Shown here: positions 26,187 to 35,649 of the stretch, one piece after another
Layout of the letters: the number at the start of each line of letters is the position of its first letter
Position numbering within the stretch: position 1 is the first letter of the stretch
Source: Pyrinomonadaceae bacterium
Lineage (GTDB): Bacteria; Acidobacteriota; Blastocatellia; Pyrinomonadales; Pyrinomonadaceae
Length of the DNA stretch: 64,000 bases
Direction of reading: 5' to 3'
Assembly: GCA_021228405.1 (NCBI GenBank)
Contig: JAJQRF010000005.1
Coordinates: forward strand, 124,001-188,000
Notes under the pieces: model-generated
The model's input: only the letters and a program-made list of their open reading frames with translations
What the model was told of the DNA's origin: nothing
Databases searched by the model: none
Made by a program: the position numbers and the translations under genes

Positions 26187-27680
26187 ATGGCGAAAGCTTG
26201 GGAAATCGAAAATTTTTTATCCGAACGAAACAATCAACTCTTTATCGACGGCGTTTCCGCCGTGAAGCTCGCCGAGGAATACGGCACACCGTTGTTCGTC
26301 TTTTCGGAATCACGCATCAAACACAATATTGCGCGTCTGCAAAAGACTGAAACCGTTATCGATGCCAAATTAAAGGTTTGTTATGCCGCCAAAGCCAATT
26401 CTTTAATGGCAATTTTGCGAACGGTCAAGGATGCGAACTGCGATCTCGAAGTAAATTCGGGCGGCGAACTGTGGAAGGCTCTAAAGGTCGGCTTTGCGGG
26501 CGAACAGCTTATCTTCAACGGGACGAGTAAAGAAGTTTGGGAGCTTGAACTTGCCATAAATTCCGATATTTACGCGATTCAGGTCGATTCACTCAGCGAA
26601 TTATCCCTGATTGAAGAAACGGCGCGGAGATTGGATAAAACGGCGAACGTCAGTTTGCGCCTTGTTCCTGAAATTGAAACGAAAACTCATTCGGGTTTGC
26701 AAACTGCGCTTCTAACTTCCAAGTTCGGAATGATGCCGGATGAAGCATTGGCGGCGTTTCATAAATATAAAGAGTCGAAACATCTCGATATTTGCGGCGT
26801 TCATCTGCATATCGGCTCGCAAAATCCCGAATCCGCGCCATACTCGGACGCATTGCGCGCGCTGTTTGAAAATCTCGAAACGATCTTTAAGGAAACAGGC
26901 ATTAAATTAAAGCATTTAAATCTCGGCGGCGGCTTTCCCGTCAACTATCTGCGCGATAATTCGCACGATTCCGACTTTCCGCAAGCCCAACGCGATATGT
27001 TTTCCGCCGATTTCGAGCCTTCCGACGCGATTTCTCAAGCGTGGCAGGAAGTAAAAAAAGCCGCCGCCGCTTCGGATGCGTCGGAGCTTCTGAAAGATAT
27101 TACATTATTGATCGAACCCGGCAGAAGCGTCATTGCCGATGCAGGAATCTGCCTCACGACGGTTCGCAACGTTAAGAATCGTCCAGTTCAGCAATCAGAG
27201 AATAGTGGTCGGTGGTCAGTGTTCAGTGGTCAGAATAAAAATGATGCACTTGAAATGCCGCAAATAAAAACCGACCACCGATCACTGACCACCGACTACT
27301 GGTTGTTAACTGATGCGGGCTTTAATCTGCTTTTATCGATGGAAACTTATAAATGGTATTATCATTTGATTTCCGCCGAACGAGCGAATGAAGAGGCAAA
27401 TTTTCCGTATAAAGTCGCCGGACCTTTGTGTGACGGCGGCGACGTTTATTTCGACATCGAAGGCGAAGGACGATTGCCCGATTACCGCTTGCTTCCTGCT
27501 TCAGTCAAGCCGAATGAAATCCTTGCATTACTAAACTGCGGCGCATATTCCATCGCGCAAATGTTTCAATACAACGGTCGCTTTTTACCCTGCGTCGTGC
27601 TTACCAAAGAGAACGGCAAAGTTGAATTAATCCGCAAACGCGATGCTTTTGAAGATTTGGTGAATAATGATAAATGGTAA
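26187..27680 (+). CDS. PLP-dependent diaminopimelate decarboxylase-like enzyme
   Basis: Fold type III PLP decarboxylase (LysA family): CYAAKANS with the PLP Lys (about residue 70), HLHIGSQ (about 209-215), LNLGGGFPVNY (about 249-259), IEPGRSVIADAG (about 311-322) and GPLCDGGD with the catalytic Cys. At 497 aa it is longer than usual LysA (about 420); part of this comes from a ~40-residue in-frame insertion (about 340-375) made of heptamer-word repeats in inverted orientation. The GPLCDGGD motif, not CESGD, leaves open a related carboxylase substrate such as ornithine or carboxynorspermidine. No lysine gene is adjacent. Confidence 0.85.
   Translation: MAKAWEIENFLSERNNQLFIDGVSAVKLAEEYGTPLFVFSESRIKHNIARLQKTETVIDAKLKVCYAAKANSLMAILRTVKDANCDLEVNSGGELWKALKVGFAGEQLIFNGTSKEVWELELAINSDIYAIQVDSLSELSLIEETARRLDKTANVSLRLVPEIETKTHSGLQTALLTSKFGMMPDEALAAFHKYKESKHLDICGVHLHIGSQNPESAPYSDALRALFENLETIFKETGIKLKHLNLGGGFPVNYLRDNSHDSDFPQAQRDMFSADFEPSDAISQAWQEVKKAAAASDASELLKDITLLIEPGRSVIADAGICLTTVRNVKNRPVQQSENSGRWSVFSGQNKNDALEMPQIKTDHRSLTTDYWLLTDAGFNLLLSMETYKWYYHLISAERANEEANFPYKVAGPLCDGGDVYFDIEGEGRLPDYRLLPASVKPNEILALLNCGAYSIAQMFQYNGRFLPCVVLTKENGKVELIRKRDAFEDLVNNDKW
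27204..27302. repeat. In-frame palindromic heptamer-word insertion
   Basis: AGTGGTCGGTGGTCAG-type words (27204-27233) and their complements ACCGACCACCGATCACTG (from 27270) bracket a 36-bp middle, all in frame inside the LysA-like gene. The encoded segment is low complexity (SGRWSVFSGQ, then TDHRSLTTDYWL) and lies between two conserved blocks. Confidence 0.85.
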
Positions 27681-27727
27681 AATCTACCGTTTAGTTTGTT
27701 TAATTCCTGTATTGGATTGATGAATTA

Positions 27728-27870
27728 AGACTTTGGAAATATTTACCCAAGCTTTGGATAAACTCTTCTAAGCTTTGGTAAAAATTATCCAAAGCTTGGT
27801 TTTGATTTTTTAAAGCTTGGTTTTGATTTTTCAAAGCTTGGTTTTGATTTTTCAAGCTTTGGGTAAATTT
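27728..27870. repeat. 21-bp array, AAGCTTGGTTTTGATTTTT unit (array D)
   Basis: AAGCTT(T)GG words begin at about 27749, 27770, 27792, 27813, 27834 and 27854; three units (27792-27853) are near identical and 21 bp long, the rest vary by one base of spacing. Minus-strand translation gives a heptad LKNQNQA. It lies between convergent genes; the remainder of 27681-28030 holds a terminator. Confidence 0.88.
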
Positions 27871-27943
27871 TTTCAGAAGCAGAATTTTCTTATCCGAAGA
27901 TAAGAAAAACAATTTCCGAGTCATTTTTTTAAGTTCTTAAAAG

Positions 27944-27982
27944 AAAAAGCGCGTATTCTTTATGGAAATACGCGCTTCTTTC
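27944..27982. terminator. Bidirectional hairpin terminator
   Basis: AAAGCGCGTATT (27946-27957) and AATACGCGCTTT/C complement each other across a short loop, with A and T tracts on either side, between the convergent LysA-like and TPR-like genes. Confidence 0.75.
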
Positions 27983-28030
27983 TTTATGACTGATTGTTCT
28001 GCCCTGATGATTACGAATTATTGTTTCAAA

Positions 28031-29530
28031 CTACATTTCGGCTTTGCGAATCATCGTGTAAAGAATCGTTTGTTCGGCTTCGTTCAACTCGAAATCACCT
28101 GCTTTATAAACGTCCGAAAGCTCGGCAAGCGCGACCGAGCGGATGCTTTCGTCGCGGATTTCGTCGATTATTTCGAGATTTTCGTGCGCTAATTCACGCG
28201 CTCTTTCCTTTTTGCCGTAGTTGATGAATCTCAAAGCGATTTCGTTCAAAGCGGACGAACGAAGCGACAATTGCGGCACGGTTTCGGCGAGTTCGGCGGC
28301 TTGCGTGAGATATTTGACGGCATCTTCGCGTTTTTCGGAGCGTTCTTTGGCATCGGAAACGGCGATCATCGCAAACATCCGGTCGGAGTCTTCGCGGATC
28401 GCTTGCAGGGCTTGCGCGGTCAGTTCGTCTTTTCCGCGTAATGCGTAAACCTGCGCGATCTGATTTAATGAAGAAGTTTCTTCGGTTTCACCCGGATTCG
28501 ATTGAGCGATTTCGATGGCGCGTTCGGCTTTATCATATTGCGCAAACTGCACTGAAATATTCGTGAATAACCCGAATTTTGCGCGCGAATCGCGTGTTTC
28601 GCGTTCGTGTTGCGATTTCAGCACCGCATATGCTTCTTCCAACGCTTCGATCGCGTCGTTCTTTTCATCTTTCGCCCAATATTCACGTGAGAAACCGACC
28701 AAAACCGACGCGATTTGCGTTTTATCCACGACGAGATCGAGCGTTCGGTCGGCGAGATCGACCGAACCCGCTCTGAAAAAGCCGAGCGACGACATTCCGA
28801 GCAGGAAATCCTTGTGCGTGTTGTCGAGTTGGACGGCTTCGGTCTTTGCCTTGTCGAAGGTTTCGATAGCGCGGTCGTTTCTTTTCGCTTCGATGAAAAG
28901 ATTGGCAATATCATTGAAAGCGCGAATCTTTTCTTCGGCGTGTTCGATGCTTTTCGCTTCAAAAGATGCGTTTTCGAGAAGCTCGACCGCCTTTTCATTT
29001 TCGCCTTTCGCGATGAGATTTGCCGCGATCGACTGCAAACCCGTGACTTTCGCGCTCGGAAATTCGATATTTTCGATAATTTCCGCCGCGCCCGTTTCGT
29101 TGCCGGCTTCGGCTTGACGAATCGCGATCTCGGCGTGTGCAAATTCGTTGTGCCGCAGGCTGTCGGCGATCTCGAAAGCCTTTTCGTATTCGCCTTTCGC
29201 GGCTTTCTGATGCACTAATCTTTCCAAACCCTGCAATTGCAAACCGTAATCTTCGATGGCTTCGACCAGTTGTAACGCATATTCGTCGTCATCGATCGCG
29301 GCGCATTTTTCCGCGACCGTGATCAAAAGCTTGTCGCGCATAAAAGGGTCGTCAACGCTGTTCGCAAACTCGGCGGCGAGATCGACATCATTTTTCGCAA
29401 GATAATAAGGCACGATTTTGCTCATCGCTTCGGCGTGCCCGTCGGAACTTTTGATATTTTCAGCCAGAAAAGCCGCACAAGCGAGCAGATCAGCCCGCGC
29501 ATCTTCGATAGTTATTAAATGTTCTGCCAT
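28031..29530 (-). CDS. Tetratricopeptide-like helical repeat protein, 499 aa
   Basis: Entirely helical and acidic, with about twelve 35-40 residue repeats, such as ALQLVEAIEDYGLQLQGL and KAVELLENASFEAKSI, in the TPR-like pattern (small residues at turn positions, Ala-rich). No signal peptide or membrane helix, so cytosolic. The family is common as scaffold or adaptor; no specific partner is visible. An HAD gene lies 162 bp upstream on the same strand, but a repeat-word inverted segment (29540-29690) separates them. Confidence 0.8.
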   Translation of the reverse strand: MAEHLITIEDARADLLACAAFLAENIKSSDGHAEAMSKIVPYYLAKNDVDLAAEFANSVDDPFMRDKLLITVAEKCAAIDDDEYALQLVEAIEDYGLQLQGLERLVHQKAAKGEYEKAFEIADSLRHNEFAHAEIAIRQAEAGNETGAAEIIENIEFPSAKVTGLQSIAANLIAKGENEKAVELLENASFEAKSIEHAEEKIRAFNDIANLFIEAKRNDRAIETFDKAKTEAVQLDNTHKDFLLGMSSLGFFRAGSVDLADRTLDLVVDKTQIASVLVGFSREYWAKDEKNDAIEALEEAYAVLKSQHERETRDSRAKFGLFTNISVQFAQYDKAERAIEIAQSNPGETEETSSLNQIAQVYALRGKDELTAQALQAIREDSDRMFAMIAVSDAKERSEKREDAVKYLTQAAELAETVPQLSLRSSALNEIALRFINYGKKERARELAHENLEIIDEIRDESIRSVALAELSDVYKAGDFELNEAEQTILYTMIRKAEM

Positions 29531-29692
29531 ATTTGATTTTTAACGCCAAGACGCAAAGAAACAAAGGCGCAAAGATAGACTAGTAATGGACAAAATAACT
29601 GTTATTTTGTCCCGAATCTGACGCAATTTGTTCTTTTTAACTTAAAAACTTTGCGTTTTTGCATCTTCGCGCCCTGGCTTTGAAAAGATTTC

Positions 29693-30385
29693 CTACACAA
29701 AAACCCGCCGCACCGAATCGGGCATCCAGTCGTTGAGATTTTTGGCGACGGAATCTGCGCCCGCATCGCGCATTTCGTCTGCGTCAACCGTGTTCGTTAC
29801 GCCTAACGCCATCAAATCCGCACCTTTTGCCGCCATAATTCCCTGCGGCGTGTCTTCGATGACCAAACAATCCTTGTGATTCATCGGCAAATGCCCGTGC
29901 GTGCTACGGTAAAGGTCGAGCTTGTTAAATCCGATGCGGTAACATTCGGGATTCGGCTTGCAGATGGAAACGTCTTCCGCCGAAACGATCACGGGAAAGC
30001 ATTCGCGCAAACCCGCCGTGTCCAGAACGAACTCGATCTCTTCGCGTTTCGCCATCGAAACGATGCCGAGCGTAAAATCCTGCGCCATTTTATGCACGAA
30101 ATTGCCGATTCCTTCAAAGACCGGCAATTCGTCGGCGATCAATTCGCGCCAGCGCGCCGTTTTCGCGTTCGTGATCTCCAAAACTTTGTTCGTTTCGGGC
30201 GTTTTTCCCGCACGTTTGTAAGCCGCTTCGACAAAAGTTACATCGTCCATTCCGAAACACGAACGATATTCTTCTTCGGTCAGCTCGATTCCCTCTTTTT
30301 TCAAAATTTCCTGATAAGCCTTCATCTGAATCGGCTCGTCGTCGATAATCACGCCGTTAAAATCGAAAAGTATTCCTTTAATCAT
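29693..30385 (-). CDS. HAD-superfamily hydrolase, beta-phosphoglucomutase-like
   Basis: The 230-aa protein has motif I FDFNGVIIDDEP with nucleophile Asp8 (DxN variant found in several HAD groups), motif II VSMAK near residue 117, Lys in VSAEDVSICKPNP (motif III) and motif IV LVIEDTPQGIMAAK. This is the class I cap (PGM/phosphatase) type. Probable phosphatase or phosphomutase of a sugar phosphate; substrate undetermined. Array A' lies upstream (30491-30645). Confidence 0.88.
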   Translation of the reverse strand: MIKGILFDFNGVIIDDEPIQMKAYQEILKKEGIELTEEEYRSCFGMDDVTFVEAAYKRAGKTPETNKVLEITNAKTARWRELIADELPVFEGIGNFVHKMAQDFTLGIVSMAKREEIEFVLDTAGLRECFPVIVSAEDVSICKPNPECYRIGFNKLDLYRSTHGHLPMNHKDCLVIEDTPQGIMAAKGADLMALGVTNTVDADEMRDAGADSVAKNLNDWMPDSVRRVFV

Positions 30386-30490
30386 TTCCTCTTTAAATAT
30401 TCCTTTTAATAAATATGCAACGATTTATTCTAACTTCGTTCGTTTCTTGCCGCAATTTTCAAAATTTTCTGCACAAAATTTCTCTTTTTT

Positions 30491-30645
30491 GGCACAAATT
30501 TTTATTTTTTCTGCCAATCCGCCAATTTTTTGGCACATTTTTTTCTTAAATTGGCACATTTTTTCTTTTTTTTAGCCAATTCTTCTCTTAAATTGGCACA
30601 AAATTTCTTTTTTTTGGCACATTTTTTTAAATTTTGTGCCAATTA
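30491..30645. repeat. 21-bp phased array, GGCACA unit (array A')
   Basis: GGCACA-type words begin at 30491, 30532, 30553, 30574 (variant AGCCAA), 30595 and 30616, so five intervals are 21 or about 42 bp. The array ends with an inverted copy making a TTTTGTGCC palindrome. It is a second copy of the unit of array A, 30 kb away. The gap 30386-30767 also contains a short word-type inverted repeat near 30690-30755 (ACACAGA-type words). Confidence 0.9.
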
Positions 30646-30767
30646 AAAATTATATTGCACTAATAATTAAATTATTTCTGCAAAATTCTGTGTAAATTGT
30701 GAGGAAGACAAGATAAAATCCCCTCATTTTACACAGATTTTCGCAGATTTTTTAGAATATGGATAAC

Positions 30768-32276
30768 TTAATTACTCAAAAACTTCACGTCGAACATATT
30801 TCCGCGCCCTAAAATTCCGTGCGGGTCGAAAGCGCGTTTCAATTCCGCCATTTCGTTCAAATATCTTTCGCCGTATTGCACGTAAAGGTATTTACTTTTG
30901 TGTTTTCCGATACCGTGTTCCGCCGAAATCGTCCCGCCGAGCATTATGCTTTGCGCAATAAAACGCCCGTAGAGATGCCGCGCCTTCGTTGCTTCCTCAT
31001 CCGTTTTCGGAATCATATTCGCGTGCAGATGATTGTCGCCGATATGTCCGAAAATGACGTATTCCAAACCCGATTCGTCCAGTTTTTCCTTCAAAAAACG
31101 CAAAAACGAAACGAAACAATCATCGGGCACAGCCATATCCGTCCCGATTTTTTTCTGTTTGTAGCGAACGATGCGTTCATTGACCGAAACCGGCAAAGCG
31201 TGACGAAATGCACGCATTTTTTCGCGGTCTTGTTCGGTCGTCGTAAACCACGATCGCTCTAAATCAGCCCCGTTTTTCTCCAAAAGTTCGTTCCATTGCT
31301 CCAAAAGCGCATCTTCCGTTTCGGCGTTTGTTTCCTGTTCAAAAAATATCGCACCTTTCGCATTTTCGGGAACTTCGGGAAACTTTTCGCTGATGAATTT
31401 CAACGCGTTTTCATCGAAATATTCGATTAAACTTGCATCGATTCGGTCTTTGGTTTTTGGTCTTTGGTCTTTGTCTGCGCGTGTTTGAAACGAAATAAAA
31501 CGCGCTTCATTTACGAAGTTCAAAAGATTCGTTTCATTTTCAAAAAAGATAATTCCGCTGAAAAATGATGCGGGTTTCGGTAAAAGTTTTAAGCCGATTT
31601 CGGTAATAATTCCGAGCGTTCCTTCACTTCCGATAAATAAATCTATCGCATCGATTTTCGCGCCGCTGAAATATCCGCTCGTATTTTTCCGCACGTCGGG
31701 CTGTTCGTATGTCGGGAGTTTTGCTTTGATCGTTTTTCCGCTTTCCGTGGTCAATTCGATGAATCCGTTGTCCGAAAAAACCTCGCCGCGTTTCAATTTA
31801 ACGATTTCTCCGTTCGCTAAAACGACTTCGAGGGTTTCGACAAAATTCCGTGTTGCGCCGTATTTAAAACTCCGTGCGCCCGAAGCGTTCGTCGCCACCG
31901 TTCCGCCGAGTTGACAACTCCATTCGGTCGGATCGGGCGGATAAAAAAGATTTTCCGCTTCCACCGCTTTCTGAAAATCGATCAAAGAAACGCCGCTCTC
32001 GACCGTTGCGAAAAGATTTTCCTTATCTATCGACTTTATTTTGTTAAATTTCTCCAACGAAATGACATAACCGCCGAATGGAATCGCCCCGCCGACCGTT
32101 CCCGTGCGCGCTCCCGAAACCGTCACGGCAATTTTTTTCTCATTCGCTTCCCGCAAAATCTCCGAAATCTCCAAAACTGTTTCGGGAACAAACAATTTCT
32201 CCGCAAAACCGCCCTGCATATTGCTCGCATCGGTCAAATAATTCTGTATCTCGTCTAATTGTGTCTTTACCTGCAT
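30768..32276 (-). CDS. FAD-linked oxidase, glycolate/D-lactate dehydrogenase-like
   Basis: GlcD-family flavoprotein (502 aa). The PCMH-type FAD domain holds TVSGARTGTVGGAIPFGGYVI (about 54-75, split here) and PPDPTEWSCQLGGTVATNASGARSFKYG (about 117-144); the C-terminal FAD-oxidase domain has FGHIGDNHLHANMIP and GGTISAEHGIGKHK. Probable oxidation of a 2-hydroxy acid (lactate or glycolate), membrane-associated electron acceptor. Residues about 268-277 (KDQRPKTKDR) come from an in-frame GGTCTTT heptamer repeat. It overlaps the upstream HNH gene start by 10 bp. Confidence 0.88.
   Translation of the reverse strand: MQVKTQLDEIQNYLTDASNMQGGFAEKLFVPETVLEISEILREANEKKIAVTVSGARTGTVGGAIPFGGYVISLEKFNKIKSIDKENLFATVESGVSLIDFQKAVEAENLFYPPDPTEWSCQLGGTVATNASGARSFKYGATRNFVETLEVVLANGEIVKLKRGEVFSDNGFIELTTESGKTIKAKLPTYEQPDVRKNTSGYFSGAKIDAIDLFIGSEGTLGIITEIGLKLLPKPASFFSGIIFFENETNLLNFVNEARFISFQTRADKDQRPKTKDRIDASLIEYFDENALKFISEKFPEVPENAKGAIFFEQETNAETEDALLEQWNELLEKNGADLERSWFTTTEQDREKMRAFRHALPVSVNERIVRYKQKKIGTDMAVPDDCFVSFLRFLKEKLDESGLEYVIFGHIGDNHLHANMIPKTDEEATKARHLYGRFIAQSIMLGGTISAEHGIGKHKSKYLYVQYGERYLNEMAELKRAFDPHGILGRGNMFDVKFLSN
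31444..31476. repeat. In-frame heptamer repeat in the oxidase gene
   Basis: GGTCTTTGG words in near-tandem (plus strand) encode the charged, low-complexity stretch KDQRPKTKDR in the oxidase, at a place where the family has no conserved motif. Confidence 0.75.
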
Positions 32277-32713
32277 AAATCTATAATTTTCTGCGCCGTT
32301 TCCGAGGGAAAATGTTCTATTTCGATCAATCCTTTTCTTTCCAAAACTCTTTCATCATCATTAAAACCGAATATTTTTGCAGTAACTTCGCCGATTTCGC
32401 TTAATGAAACGATTTCCGCGCCTACCAATTTGAAATGTTCGCACCAAATATCTTTTCTGGGGTTGAAAAATCTGACGAGTTCGTTTGAAACAATCGAAAT
32501 CGAGCCGAGATCGCTTCCTTTATTTCTATTGCAAGGCTGACAAGTTACCGCTAAATTTTCTTCGACGCTCTTTCCGCCGTGTTTCAGGCTTATTATATGA
32601 TCGATTTCCCCGCCGAAATATGTGTCGGAAATATTTATCAAACAATATTCGCAGATTCCTTCGGCGCGTGTTTCAACAAAAGTTCTGACTTTTTCATTTA
32701 TATATCGGCTCAT
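32267..32713 (-). CDS. HNH endonuclease
   Basis: 148 aa with a full HNH motif: CEYCLI (about 20-25), GGEIDHIISLKHGGKSVEENLAVTC split over about 34-58, and CQPCNRNKGSD (58-68) giving the second zinc Cys pair. Such nucleases are often accessory or selfish; the host function is unknown. The start overlaps the preceding small gene by 4 bp, so both are translated from one transcript. The C-terminal half (about 75-148) lacks recognised motifs. Confidence 0.88.
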   Translation of the reverse strand: MSRYINEKVRTFVETRAEGICEYCLINISDTYFGGEIDHIISLKHGGKSVEENLAVTCQPCNRNKGSDLGSISIVSNELVRFFNPRKDIWCEHFKLVGAEIVSLSEIGEVTAKIFGFNDDERVLERKGLIEIEHFPSETAQKIIDLCR

Positions 32714-32949
32714 TTCTGATTTTCATATTTGTGAGCCAAAATTTTTGCCATCCGCATCAAATGTTCGAGCTTCATATAATAATCCAACTCGCTTTTTTCT
32801 TCCGAAGAAATTTCAGCATTTTTTTCACGGTCGATCAGTTCGGAAACCCTGTTTTTTGTTTCCTCGGAAGGTCTGAAAGCTAAAACTTTTGCGGGATTTA
32901 CCGACGCGATCAGTTCCGCAACTTCTTCATAAGCCTTTAATGCCTGCAT
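32710..32949 (-). CDS. Small partner of HNH endonuclease, 79 aa
   Basis: Starts at ATG 32949 after GGAG (the TTG upstream is not needed). The protein is helical: MQALKAYEEV..., FRPSEETKNRVSELIDREK, then LEHLMRMAKILAHKY. The pattern FxPSxxxxxRVxELixRekxgxls..E..EL..y..lehlMrlaKxxA recurs in short proteins beside HNH genes of cyanobacteria and Chloroflexi, from memory. With the overlapping HNH gene this may be an antitoxin-like regulator or inhibitor; that is inference only. Confidence 0.72.
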   Translation of the reverse strand: MQALKAYEEVAELIASVNPAKVLAFRPSEETKNRVSELIDREKNAEISSEEKSELDYYMKLEHLMRMAKILAHKYENQK

Positions 32950-32966
32950 AAAATTTACTCCGTGTT

Positions 32967-34955
32967 TCAACTCAACTGCAATTGTCTGTCCTGCAAATAT
33001 TTTAATCTATCACGAATTTCGGCGGCTTGCTCGAATTTCATATTTTTTGCCGCATCGCGCATTTCGCTCTCCAATTGGGCGATGGTTTCTTTAATTTGCC
33101 TCGGCGAATATTCTTCAAAAGCGTCGAGATTGAGCGGAACTTTGAAATAATCGGCTTCATACGCGGTGACGAGCGTCGATTCGATGGATTTGATGATCGT
33201 CGTCGGCGTGATTCCGTTTTCGGCGTTGTATGTTTCCTGCACTTTGCGGCGGCGCGTGGTTTCTTCCATCGCTTTCCGCATCGAATCGGTGATTTTATCG
33301 GCATACAAAATCGCTTTTCCTTCCGCATTTCGCGCCGCGCGTCCGATTGTCTGAATCAACGAGCGTTCGGAACGCAAAAATCCTTCCTTGTCGGCATCCA
33401 AAATCGCCACGAGCGAAACTTCGGGCAAATCCAAACCTTCGCGCAGAAGATTGATTCCGACCAAAACATCGAATTCGCCGCGCCGCAGATCGCGCAAGAT
33501 GCGGATGCGTTCCAAAGTGTCGATGTCCGAATGCAAATAATTCACCTTTACGCCGACCTCGGAAAAATATTCGCTCAAGCTTTCCGCCATTTTCTTAGTT
33601 AAAGTAGTTACGAGAACGCGTTCGTTCTTTTCCGTGCGGTTTCGGCATTCATTCAATAAATCGTCGATCTGACCGCGCACCGGACGAACTTCCACGACCG
33701 GATCGAGCAAACCCGTCGGACGGATAATTTGTTCGACGACCTCGCCGCCCGATTGTTCGAGCTCGAAATTTCCCGGCGTTGCCGAAACGAAGATCGTCTG
33801 ACCTCGTCTGGCTTCAAATTCCTCAAACGAAAGCGGTCGATTGTCCATCGCCGACGGCAAACGAAAACCGTATTCGACCAGAGTGCTTTTGCGCGAACGG
33901 TCGCCTTTATACATCGCGCCCAATTGCGGCACGGTTTGGTGCGATTCGTCAATTACGATGATCGAATCGTTCGGCAGATAATCCAAAAGCGTCGGCGGCG
34001 GTTCGCCGGCGGCTTTGCCCGTCAGATGACGCGAATAATTTTCGATTCCGCGGCAAAATCCCATCTCTTTTATCATTTCGAGATCATACATCGTGCGCTG
34101 GTGAAGCCTTTGCGATTCGACGAGTTTGCCCTGCTTGATGAGTTCTTCCTCCCACCAGACGAGTTCTTCACGAATGGTTTTCACGGCGCGTTTGATCGTC
34201 GGTTTCGACATTACATAGTGCGATTTCGGATAGATCGGCAGACGTGAATCGTGTTTCTTTTTCACTTCGCCGAGCAGAGGGTCAATCGTATAAATCCCGT
34301 CGATCTCATCGCCCCAAAATTCGATGCGGTAAGCGTCTTCCTGATAACTCGGATAAATTTCCACGACATCGCCGCGCACACGAAACGTTCCGCGCTCAAA
34401 ATCGACATTCGTGCGTTCGTATTGAAGTTCGACCAGACGTTGAATCAGTTCGTCACGTTTCAAAGTTTGTCCGGGTTCGAGAAAAACCAACATTCCGAAA
34501 TATGCGTCCGGGTCGCCCAAACCGTAAATGCACGAAACCGAAGAAACGACAATGACATCGCGCCGCTCGAAAAGCGCACGCGTCGCGCTCAAACGCAGAC
34601 GGTCGATCTCATCGTTGATCGTCGCTTCTTTTTCGATATACAGATCGGACGCGGGAACATAAGCTTCGGGCTGATAATAGTCGTAATATGAAACGAAATA
34701 TTCGACCGCATTTTCGGGAAAGAAAGTTTTGAATTCCTGATAAAGTTGCGCCGCAAGAGTTTTGTTATGCGCTAAAACCAGAGTCGGACGCTGGACTTGC
34801 TGAATGACGTTTGCGATGGTAAACGTTTTCCCGCTTCCCGTGATTCCAAGCAAAACCTGATTTTTCGTATCTGAATTTAATTCGCTAACGATCTGTTCGA
34901 TTGCCGCCGGCTGATCGCCCTTCGGTTGATTTTCGGAAACTAAATTGAATTTCAT
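32967..34955 (-). CDS. uvrB: Excinuclease ABC subunit B
   Basis: UvrB (662 aa, full length) is the damage-verifying helicase-like subunit of nucleotide excision repair. Visible: [12 protein letters not shown] Walker A (about 38-49), the beta-hairpin [12 protein letters not shown] (about 91-102), Walker B DESH (about 337-340), [17 protein letters not shown] and the final GRAARN motif, then the UvrC-binding C-terminal coiled coil ([14 protein letters not shown]). It heads the minus-strand run uvrB, 79-aa protein, HNH, oxidase, with a short gap to the following small gene. Its 5' end lies 128 bp from the peroxiredoxin stop. Confidence 0.97.
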   Translation of the reverse strand: MKFNLVSENQPKGDQPAAIEQIVSELNSDTKNQVLLGITGSGKTFTIANVIQQVQRPTLVLAHNKTLAAQLYQEFKTFFPENAVEYFVSYYDYYQPEAYVPASDLYIEKEATINDEIDRLRLSATRALFERRDVIVVSSVSCIYGLGDPDAYFGMLVFLEPGQTLKRDELIQRLVELQYERTNVDFERGTFRVRGDVVEIYPSYQEDAYRIEFWGDEIDGIYTIDPLLGEVKKKHDSRLPIYPKSHYVMSKPTIKRAVKTIREELVWWEEELIKQGKLVESQRLHQRTMYDLEMIKEMGFCRGIENYSRHLTGKAAGEPPPTLLDYLPNDSIIVIDESHQTVPQLGAMYKGDRSRKSTLVEYGFRLPSAMDNRPLSFEEFEARRGQTIFVSATPGNFELEQSGGEVVEQIIRPTGLLDPVVEVRPVRGQIDDLLNECRNRTEKNERVLVTTLTKKMAESLSEYFSEVGVKVNYLHSDIDTLERIRILRDLRRGEFDVLVGINLLREGLDLPEVSLVAILDADKEGFLRSERSLIQTIGRAARNAEGKAILYADKITDSMRKAMEETTRRRKVQETYNAENGITPTTIIKSIESTLVTAYEADYFKVPLNLDAFEEYSPRQIKETIAQLESEMRDAAKNMKFEQAAEIRDRLKYLQDRQLQLS

Positions 34956-35033
34956 TTTATAAATTTTACCTTTTTTAAGTTACAAAATGAAATCAATAAA
35001 GCAAAAATATTTCACAGATGAAACAGAATTCAT

Positions 35034-35068
35034 CAAAAAAAAGAATCCGAACTTTTCAATCCGAATTC
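35034..35068 (-). terminator. Terminator of the peroxiredoxin gene
   Basis: A 9-bp stem with two G-U pairs (GAATCCGAA at 35043-35051 against TCCGAATTC) is followed on the minus strand by eight T residues, just after the stop of the peroxiredoxin gene. The short plus-strand ORF over it (34987-35172) is not supported. Confidence 0.65.
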
Positions 35069-35083
35069 CTGCGATTTTTGTTT

Positions 35084-35608
35084 CTAAACATCCGAAAATT
35101 TGCGCCGTTCACTTCTCAAATTTTCATATTTCTGCGTTAAAGCATCGCCTCTGGCACGTAAAATTTCGGTAATAACCTGTCTGTCGCTTGGTCGAAAAGC
35201 CCGTAACATCGTTTGTCTGGTTCGCAAGATTCCCCGAGCATCGATCACAACGATTGTCCGCATAAAGTTTAGCGGGAACAACCAATGATAGCCGTAAACT
35301 CTTGTAATTACCCTGTTTTGATCGGCTAAAATGTTGAGCGGCAGATTGTATTTTGCCGAAAAATTAAGATGTTCTTCGCAATTTCCCGGCGACACGGCGG
35401 CAATGACGGATTTTGTTTCAACGTAATCGTTCCAGTGATCGCGCACCGAACACATCTGTTTTGTGCAGACGAGGGTTTCATTTTGCGGATAAAAAAGTAA
35501 CGTCACGACCGAACCGAGATGATCCGACAAACGCCAAATCTCGCCTTTCTCCGTTTGAAGCGTGAAATCAGGTGCTTTCCGACCTACTTCGGCAAAATTT
35601 TCAGACAT
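35084..35608 (-). CDS. Peroxiredoxin (BCP/PrxQ type)
   Basis: 174 aa, thioredoxin fold. The active-site PQNETLVCTKQMC (about 41-53) places the peroxidatic Cys in the PxxxTxxC motif, with a second Cys five residues later as in PrxQ/BCP resolving Cys. KAPDFTLQT at the N-terminus is the usual family start. Reduces hydrogen peroxide and organic hydroperoxides with thioredoxin-type donors. Residues 150-174 form a basic tail not typical of the family. Single gene, cytosolic. Confidence 0.9.
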   Translation of the reverse strand: MSENFAEVGRKAPDFTLQTEKGEIWRLSDHLGSVVTLLFYPQNETLVCTKQMCSVRDHWNDYVETKSVIAAVSPGNCEEHLNFSAKYNLPLNILADQNRVITRVYGYHWLFPLNFMRTIVVIDARGILRTRQTMLRAFRPSDRQVITEILRARGDALTQKYENLRSERRKFSDV

Positions 35609-35649
35609 ACCGTTCCCAAATGCTCGTTAAAATTGAATATTCAGAATTA

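Noticed and set aside
27700-27924. Minus-strand ORF with LKNQNQA heptads
   Set aside because: Product of array D; no clear start site, lies between convergent genes.
34987-35172. 61-aa plus-strand ORF
   Set aside because: Overlaps the peroxiredoxin terminator and the end of its gene in antisense; no ribosome-binding site or motif.
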